Shown here piece after piece: positions 22,514 to 26,769 of a stretch of 26,769 nt of DNA. The notes under the pieces are model-generated. The model had not been told where the DNA came from. It did no database searches and saw only the letters and a program-made list of their open reading frames with translations. The position numbers and the translations under genes were made by a program. The DNA comes from Pseudomonadota bacterium (lineage in GTDB: Bacteria > Pseudomonadota > Gammaproteobacteria > Xanthomonadales > Xanthomonadaceae). The stretch spans positions 1-26,769 of the forward strand of contig JAEWNA010000067.1 in the NCBI GenBank assembly GCA_023392975.1, written 5' to 3'. Each line of letters starts with the position of its first letter. Position 1 is the stretch's first letter.

Positions 22514-23149
22514 ATGGAACGCCGCAGCTCCGCCTTCTACCAACGTCGCCACCGCGACCGCCTGCGCGAGCAGGGGCTGGTGAAGAAGGAGCTGTGGGTG
22601 TTGCCGGAGTACGCCGACGAGCTGTCGGCGATCGAGCGGCGGATGCGCCGCCCGCAAGGCCTTGTCCCGCGCGAGCGCGCGGGGGGAGACGAGACGATGC
22701 GCAGCAACGACACGGTGTGGACGGCTCCGGCGCTGTACGAGGCGCTGGCGACCCACGCGCGGGCCCGCGAGGGCGCCTACGCGGTCGAACTGATCGACGG
22801 CGCCGAGCCCGGCCTGTACCTGACCATGCACGACTACGGCGACCTGCCGCTGTTCATGGCGGTGGTCGGCCGGCAGATCGTGGTCGAGGCGCTGCTGTGG
22901 CCGGTCGACCAGATCGCGGACCAGGCCGCGTTCAACGAGGAAGTGCTGCGCACCCACAAGCTGTTCCCGCTGTCCACGCTCGGCATCGAGGTGATCGATG
23001 GCGAGGACGTCTACATCATGTTCGGCGCGCTGAGTTCGACCTCGTCGCTGGCCGACGTGCTGTTCGAGGTCGAGAGCCTGGCCGACAACACCATCCGCGC
23101 CACCGAAGCCTACGCGCCGCACCTGCGCGACCTGCGGGAGGCCGCATGA
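22514..23149 (+). CDS. yjfI: YjfI family protein (DUF2170) with a possible DNA-binding N-terminus
   Basis: This is a 211-residue protein. Residues 1-42 are basic with the form FYQRRHRDRLREQGLVKKEL then WVLPEYADELSAIE, a strand-helix pattern like a ribbon-helix-helix domain (inference). Residues 62-211 are the DUF2170/YjfI domain (WTAPALYEALATHA, LTMHDYGDLPLFMAVVGRQIVVEALLWPV, VYIMFGALSSTSSL). E. coli YjfI lies beside a PspA homologue, as here. The ATG at 22514 has no ribosome-binding site and sits at the predicted transcription start, so it may be translated from a leaderless mRNA. An internal ATG at 22697 has a strong site and would yield DUF2170 alone (150 residues). It overlaps the pspA start by 4 nt (ATGA). 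Confidence 0.8.
   Translation: MERRSSAFYQRRHRDRLREQGLVKKELWVLPEYADELSAIERRMRRPQGLVPRERAGGDETMRSNDTVWTAPALYEALATHARAREGAYAVELIDGAEPGLYLTMHDYGDLPLFMAVVGRQIVVEALLWPVDQIADQAAFNEEVLRTHKLFPLSTLGIEVIDGEDVYIMFGALSSTSSLADVLFEVESLADNTIRATEAYAPHLRDLREAA
22684..22699 (+). promoter_or_regulatory. Internal ribosome-binding site and ATG in yjfI
   Basis: GGGAG (22684-22688) precedes an in-frame ATG (22697-22699, Met62) by 8 nt. This is the only good ribosome-binding site in the gene and falls exactly at the boundary between the basic N-terminal segment and the DUF2170 domain. It could be the true start, or a second start giving a short isoform. Confidence 0.5.
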
Positions 23150-23913
23150 GCACGAAAGGCCGCCCGCGCACGAAACGCGAGACCAAGGCCGAGCCGCAGG
23201 CCGAACCGGCGGCGCAGGCCTCGCCGGCGGTGTGGCAGCGGCTGGTCGCCGCGGTCCGCGGTGGCGTGAACGAGCTGGGCGAGGCCATCGCCGAAAGCCA
23301 GGCGCTGCGCATCCTCGACCAGGAGATCCGCGACCACGACGCCGAGCTGCATCGCGTCCGCGCGACGCTCGCCGAGACCCTGGCGCGCAGCCACGTGGCG
23401 AACGAGCGGCTGGCCGCGACCAACGCCAAACTCGCCGAATACGAAGGCTACGCGGTGAAGGCGCTGAAGGCCGGCGAAGACGCGCTGGCGCGCGAGGTCG
23501 CGGCGAAGATCGCGCTGCTGGAGATCGAGCGCGACGGCGAGGCGGCGCGGGTCAAGGACTTCGCCGAGGGCGTGGCCCACCTGCGCGCGACCGCCGCGCG
23601 CTTCGAGGCGACGATCCAGCGGCTCAAGCAGCAGGTCGACACCGTGCGCGCCACCGAGAGCGTGCAACGCGCGCAGGCCGCGGTGGCGAGCCGGCGCCGC
23701 GAGTCCGACGTCCGCGTGCGGACCGCGCTGGATTCGCTGGAGCGGCTCCGCCAGCGCCAGGGCGCGCGCGGCGCGCGGCTGGACGTGGAGGACGCACTGG
23801 CCGACGAGGTCGTCGACGACGCGCTCGAAGCGCGACTGCGTCGCGCCGGGATCATCGCCGAGGAAGATCGCACCGACTCGGTGCTGTCGCGGCTGAAGCA
23901 GCAGGCCGACTGA
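23146..23913 (+). CDS. pspA: PspA/IM30 family membrane-stress protein
   Basis: This 255-residue protein starts with ATGA overlapping the yjfI stop. Residues 1-28 are a hydrophilic Lys/Glu/Ala extension not usual in PspA. From about residue 30 (WQRLVAAVRGGVNELGEAIAESQALRILDQEIRD) the sequence follows the PspA/IM30 pattern of long amphipathic coiled coils to about residue 205, with no membrane segment. Such proteins assemble on the inner face of the cytoplasmic membrane and preserve its integrity under stress (established for the family). The C-terminal 45 residues (DALADEVVDDALEARLRRAGII) are acidic. It is closer to the YjfJ type than to the classical psp-operon PspA, and no pspF, pspB or pspC is nearby. 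Confidence 0.88.
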   Translation: MSTKGRPRTKRETKAEPQAEPAAQASPAVWQRLVAAVRGGVNELGEAIAESQALRILDQEIRDHDAELHRVRATLAETLARSHVANERLAATNAKLAEYEGYAVKALKAGEDALAREVAAKIALLEIERDGEAARVKDFAEGVAHLRATAARFEATIQRLKQQVDTVRATESVQRAQAAVASRRRESDVRVRTALDSLERLRQRQGARGARLDVEDALADEVVDDALEARLRRAGIIAEEDRTDSVLSRLKQQAD

Positions 23914-23922
23914 ACAACCGCC

Positions 23923-23944
23923 GCCCGCGCGTCCGCGTGCGGGC
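23923..23944 (+). other. Hairpin between pspA and yqiJ
   Basis: GCCCGCGCG and CGTGCGGGC can form a 9-bp stem (one G-U pair) around a very small loop, 9 nt after the pspA stop and just before the ribosome-binding site of the next gene (GGGGAG). There is no T-tract, so it looks more like an RNA processing or stability element than a terminator. Confidence 0.3.
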
Positions 23945-23959
23945 AGGCAGGGGAGACCG

Positions 23960-24730
23960 ATGGAACTGTTCCTGAAGATCGTCACGTCGTTCCCGACCGC
24001 CGTGTACAGCGTGCTGCTGCTGGTGGTCATGGTGCACTGGCTGCTGTCGGCACTGGGCATCCTGGAAGTCGACAGCGTCGACGGGCTGATGCCGGACGGG
24101 TTCGGTGGTCACGACATCGGCGGCCATGGCATCGGTGGGCATGGCGTCGGTGGCCACGACCTCGGCAGCCACGGCGTCGGGCATGACCTCGGCGCCGACC
24201 TCGGCGGGCACCCGCACGGCGCCGGCGACCATGCGACGGGCGGCCATCACCACGAGACCGGCGGCCTGCTGATGAAATTCGGCCTGCATGGCGTGCCGAT
24301 CATGGTGGTCTTCACGATCATCGCGGTCGTCGGCTGGAGCTTCTGCTTCTTCGTCGACGAGTACGTGCTGCGCACCCTGCCGCTGGGCATGTTCGACGCG
24401 CCCGCGCGCATCGCGACGATGGTCGGCGGCCTGCTGGTGTCGATCCCCGTCGGCCGCATGGTGCTGACGCCGGTGCGTCGCGCGATGCGCCGGTTCGCGC
24501 CGGTCTCGCAGCGGCCGATGCTGGGCCGTTACGGCACGGTGCGCAGCCCCGAGCTGACCCTCGACTCGGGCACGGTGGAAGTCGACGACGGCGGCGCCGG
24601 CCTGATCCTGCAGGTGCGCGCGGACATGTCGGGGCGCTTCGTCCGCGGCGACCGCGTGGTGCTGATCGAATACCTCGAGGACCAGAACGCCTACCGGGCG
24701 ATCTCGGCCGAGGAATTCGAGCGGCTGTGA
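23960..24730 (+). CDS. yqiJ: YqiJ-like NfeD-type membrane protein with a His/Gly-rich loop
   Basis: This is a 256-residue protein with GGGGAG 4-5 nt before the ATG. Hydrophobic segments at about 13-34, 110-133 and 150-165 place it in the inner membrane. Residues 185-256 form an OB-fold like NfeD C-terminal domains (LGRYGTVRSPELTLDSGTVEV, FVRGDRVVLIEYLEDQNAYRAI). NfeD proteins pair with flotillin/SPFH proteins, and the next gene encodes one (established association). The unusual part is residues 49-101 between the first two membrane segments. It is made of GGH-D/G-I/V/L pentapeptides and then irregular His/Gly, with 12 His in about 50 residues, a likely divalent-metal-binding loop. Whether the loop faces the periplasm depends on topology, which I cannot settle. 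Confidence 0.85.
   Translation: MELFLKIVTSFPTAVYSVLLLVVMVHWLLSALGILEVDSVDGLMPDGFGGHDIGGHGIGGHGVGGHDLGSHGVGHDLGADLGGHPHGAGDHATGGHHHETGGLLMKFGLHGVPIMVVFTIIAVVGWSFCFFVDEYVLRTLPLGMFDAPARIATMVGGLLVSIPVGRMVLTPVRRAMRRFAPVSQRPMLGRYGTVRSPELTLDSGTVEVDDGGAGLILQVRADMSGRFVRGDRVVLIEYLEDQNAYRAISAEEFERL
24104..24208 (+). repeat. In-frame 15-bp repeat encoding GGH pentapeptides
   Basis: Degenerate 15-nt units (GGTGGTCACGACATC and variants) are repeated in frame within yqiJ, encoding GGHDI, GGHGI, GGHGV, GGHDL, GSHGV, then shorter variants. Codon differences between units show the repeat is old rather than a fresh slippage product. Confidence 0.8.
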
Positions 24731-24807
24731 CCCTTTGTGGCCGTCGCGGCGGCTGCCCGGCGGACATGTCAAGAATTCAACAAGTTCAATGATCTGGAGA
24801 ACGTGCG

Positions 24808-26748
24808 ATGAGCGATCTTGGTACTAACCTCGTCTGGGTGCTGGCGATCACCGCGGTGGTGATCGTGTCGCTGCTCGGCTTCGTCGGCATGTTCAAGGCC
24901 TTCTACATCAAGGTTCCGCAGGGCACCGCGCTGATCGTCAACGACATGTCGTCGACGCCGAAGGTGCATTTCACCGGTGCGCTGGTCTACCCGGTGATCT
25001 ACAAGAAGGAGTTCATGCGGATCTCGCTGATCACGCTGGAGGTCGATCGCCGCGGCAAGGACGGCCTGATCTGCCGGGACAACATGCGCGCCGACATCAA
25101 CGTGGCGTTCTACCTGCGCGTGAACGAGACGCCGCAGGACGTGCTGAAGGTCGCCAAGGCGATCGGCGTCGACCGCGCATCCGACAAGGCCGCGGTGAAC
25201 GAGCTGTTCAACGCGAAGTTCTCCGAAGCGCTGAAGACGGTCGGCAAGCAGATCGACTTCGTCAAGCTGTTCGAGAACCGGCAGGAATTCCGCGACCGCA
25301 TCATCCAGGTGATCGGTAACGACCTCAACGGCTACGTGCTGGAGGACGTCGCGATCGACTACCTGGAGCAGACGCCGAAGTCGTCGCTGGACCCGAGCAA
25401 CATCATGGACGCCGAAGGCATCCGCAAGATCACCGAGCTGACCGCGGCGCAGAACATCATCACCAACGAATACGCGCGCAACGAGGAACTGGCGATCAGC
25501 AAGAAGAACGTCGAGACCCGCGAAGCCATGCTCGCGCTGGAGCGCCAGCAGGCCGACGCCGAGGCGCGCCAGCAGCGCGAGATCGCGACGATCCGCGCTC
25601 GCGAGGAGGCCGAGACGCACAAGGTGCAGGAAGAAGAGCGGCTGAAGGCCGAGCAGGCGCGCATCGCGACCCAGGAGCAGCTCGACATCCGCGAGCAGAA
25701 CCGCATGCGCGAAGTGGAAGTCGCCGAGCAGAACCGCCAGCGCGCGGTCGCGATCGAGGTCGAGAAGGTCAATCGCGCCCGCCAGCTGGAGATCGTCGCC
25801 CGCGAGCGCGAGGTCGAGCTGCAGCAGATCGACAAGGAGAAGGCGCTGGAAACGCAGCGCAAGGACATCGCCAACGTGGTCCGCGAGCGCGTCGCGGTCG
25901 AGAAGACCGTGGCCCAGGAAGAGGAGCGCATCAAGGAAGTGCGCCTGGTGTCGGAAGCCGATCGCCAGAAGCAGGCCACGATCCTCGCCGCGCAGGCCAA
26001 GGCCGAGCAGGAGCTGGTGCGCCAGGTGAAGCAGGCGGAGGCCGACGAGGTCGCGTCGAAGCACCGCGCGGTGCAGATCGCCGTGATCGCGCAGGCGGAA
26101 CTCGAGGCCGCGGCCAAGCAGGCCGAGGCCAGGAAGCGCATGGCCGAGGGCATCGAGGCCGAGCGCGCCGCGCCCGGGCTCGCGGACGCGCGCGTGCGCG
26201 AGGTCACGGCCGCGGCGCTGGAGAAGGAAGGCCTGGCCAAGGCGCGCGTGGTCGCCGAGACCATGGCCGCCGAGGCGAAGGGCGCGCAGGACAAGGGTGC
26301 GGCCGAGGCCGAGGTCATCAAGGGCGTCGGCTTCTCGCAGGCGGAAGTGCTGCGCGAGAAGTATCGCTCGGAGGCCGAAGGCCTGACCGACAAGTTCGCG
26401 GCGCTGGGCTCGCTCAGCGATCAGGCGCGCGCGCATGAGGAGTTCCGCATGCAGCTGGAGAAGACCTTCGAGCAGGCGATGGCGTCGATCGCCGCGAACA
26501 AGGACATCGCACGCGAGCAGGCCGAAGTGCTGTCGACGGCGCTGGCCAAGGCCAAGATCGACATCGTCGGCGGCGAGGGCGCGTTCTTCGACTCGTTCGC
26601 CAAGGCACTGTCGGTCGGCAAGGCGGTGGAAGGCGTCGCCGAGAAGAGCCCGATCGTGCAGGAGCTGCTGCAGAAGCTGATGTCGCTGCAACTGGGTGGC
26701 GTCAAGGCGCCGGCCGTGCAGGTCGAAGCCGCGGCCGACGAGGCCTGA
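24808..26748 (+). CDS. yqiK: YqiK flotillin-like SPFH protein
   Basis: This 646-residue protein has GGAGAA 7 nt before the ATG. One N-terminal membrane segment (about 8-29, VWVLAITAVVIVSLLGFVGMF) is followed by the SPFH/PHB domain (about 31-215: YIKVPQGTALIVND, CRDNMRADINVAFYLRV, LNGYVLEDVAIDYLEQT). A very long Glu/Ala/Arg-rich coiled coil runs to about residue 560 and is typical of flotillins. The C-terminal segment (IVQELLQKLMSLQLGG) is a short hydrophobic helix. Flotillins oligomerise in ordered membrane microdomains and are thought to organise membrane proteins and respond to envelope stress. The gene lies 77 nt after yqiJ, its expected partner; the gap is locally AT-rich but shows no clear promoter. 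The gene is complete and ends 21 nt before the window edge. Confidence 0.92.
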   Translation: MSDLGTNLVWVLAITAVVIVSLLGFVGMFKAFYIKVPQGTALIVNDMSSTPKVHFTGALVYPVIYKKEFMRISLITLEVDRRGKDGLICRDNMRADINVAFYLRVNETPQDVLKVAKAIGVDRASDKAAVNELFNAKFSEALKTVGKQIDFVKLFENRQEFRDRIIQVIGNDLNGYVLEDVAIDYLEQTPKSSLDPSNIMDAEGIRKITELTAAQNIITNEYARNEELAISKKNVETREAMLALERQQADAEARQQREIATIRAREEAETHKVQEEERLKAEQARIATQEQLDIREQNRMREVEVAEQNRQRAVAIEVEKVNRARQLEIVAREREVELQQIDKEKALETQRKDIANVVRERVAVEKTVAQEEERIKEVRLVSEADRQKQATILAAQAKAEQELVRQVKQAEADEVASKHRAVQIAVIAQAELEAAAKQAEARKRMAEGIEAERAAPGLADARVREVTAAALEKEGLAKARVVAETMAAEAKGAQDKGAAEAEVIKGVGFSQAEVLREKYRSEAEGLTDKFAALGSLSDQARAHEEFRMQLEKTFEQAMASIAANKDIAREQAEVLSTALAKAKIDIVGGEGAFFDSFAKALSVGKAVEGVAEKSPIVQELLQKLMSLQLGGVKAPAVQVEAAADEA

Positions 26749-26769
26749 GTCCGTACGGCCGCACGACGT

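Noticed and set aside
24769..26691. Long minus-strand open frame opposite yqiK
   Set aside because: Leu/Arg/His-rich antisense shadow of a Glu/Ala/Lys coiled coil. The plus strand is a clear flotillin with a ribosome-binding site.

Overview
The window is very GC-rich, densely coded chromosomal DNA from a gammaproteobacterium. It is most likely a member of the Xanthomonadaceae/Lysobacteraceae (Lysobacter, Luteimonas or Xanthomonas type). The evidence is an OleA that matches my memory of the Xanthomonas/Stenotrophomonas enzyme over its full 338 residues, two proteins ending in what looks like the Xanthomonadales type IV secretion signal domain (XVIPCD) with Gln-rich tails, and family members common in this group (DUF4156 lipoprotein, M16 peptidase, YjfI-PspA-YqiJ-YqiK). 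No rRNA, tRNA, CRISPR array, insertion sequence or prophage gene was recognised.

Layout. Positions 1-4036: a gene cut by the left edge, a small secreted Cys protein, a phytanoyl-CoA-dioxygenase-like enzyme, a roadblock/LC7 regulator with an extra N-terminal domain, and a small exported protein. Positions 4050-11856: the accessory part. It holds two paralogous tandem-HNH nucleases with XVIPCD-like C-termini (4708-6309 and 9909-11513). A divergent protein built from two copies of a short module (4050-4553) is a candidate immunity protein. A beta-repeat protein, apt, a Cys/Met-motif protein, a secreted beta-helix protein and a thioredoxin-like protein lie between or beside them. Positions 11857-12157: intergenic DNA with a cluster of mutually complementary hairpin arms. 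Positions 12158-16123: an exported EF-hand protein, then a leftward run of five genes (SDR, lipoprotein, exported protein, trmL, SGNH hydrolase). Positions 16301-20934: a double-domain M16 peptidase, a DUF4156 lipoprotein overlapping a zinc-ribbon gene by 4 nt, and an orphan protein. Positions 20996-22277: a 16-bp tandem repeat, oleA and its terminator. Positions 22460-26748: a rightward membrane-stress cluster yjfI-pspA-yqiJ-yqiK behind a promoter with two CACATGTGA sites.

How the genes may work together. The two nucleases look like antibacterial effectors for an X-type T4SS whose apparatus is not in this window. The duplicated-module neighbour is the best immunity candidate (inference). The last four genes resemble a PspA/flotillin membrane-maintenance unit, in which YjfI carries a possible DNA-binding N-terminus that could control its own apparently leaderless promoter (inference). 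The remaining genes are mostly unrelated housekeeping or envelope functions.
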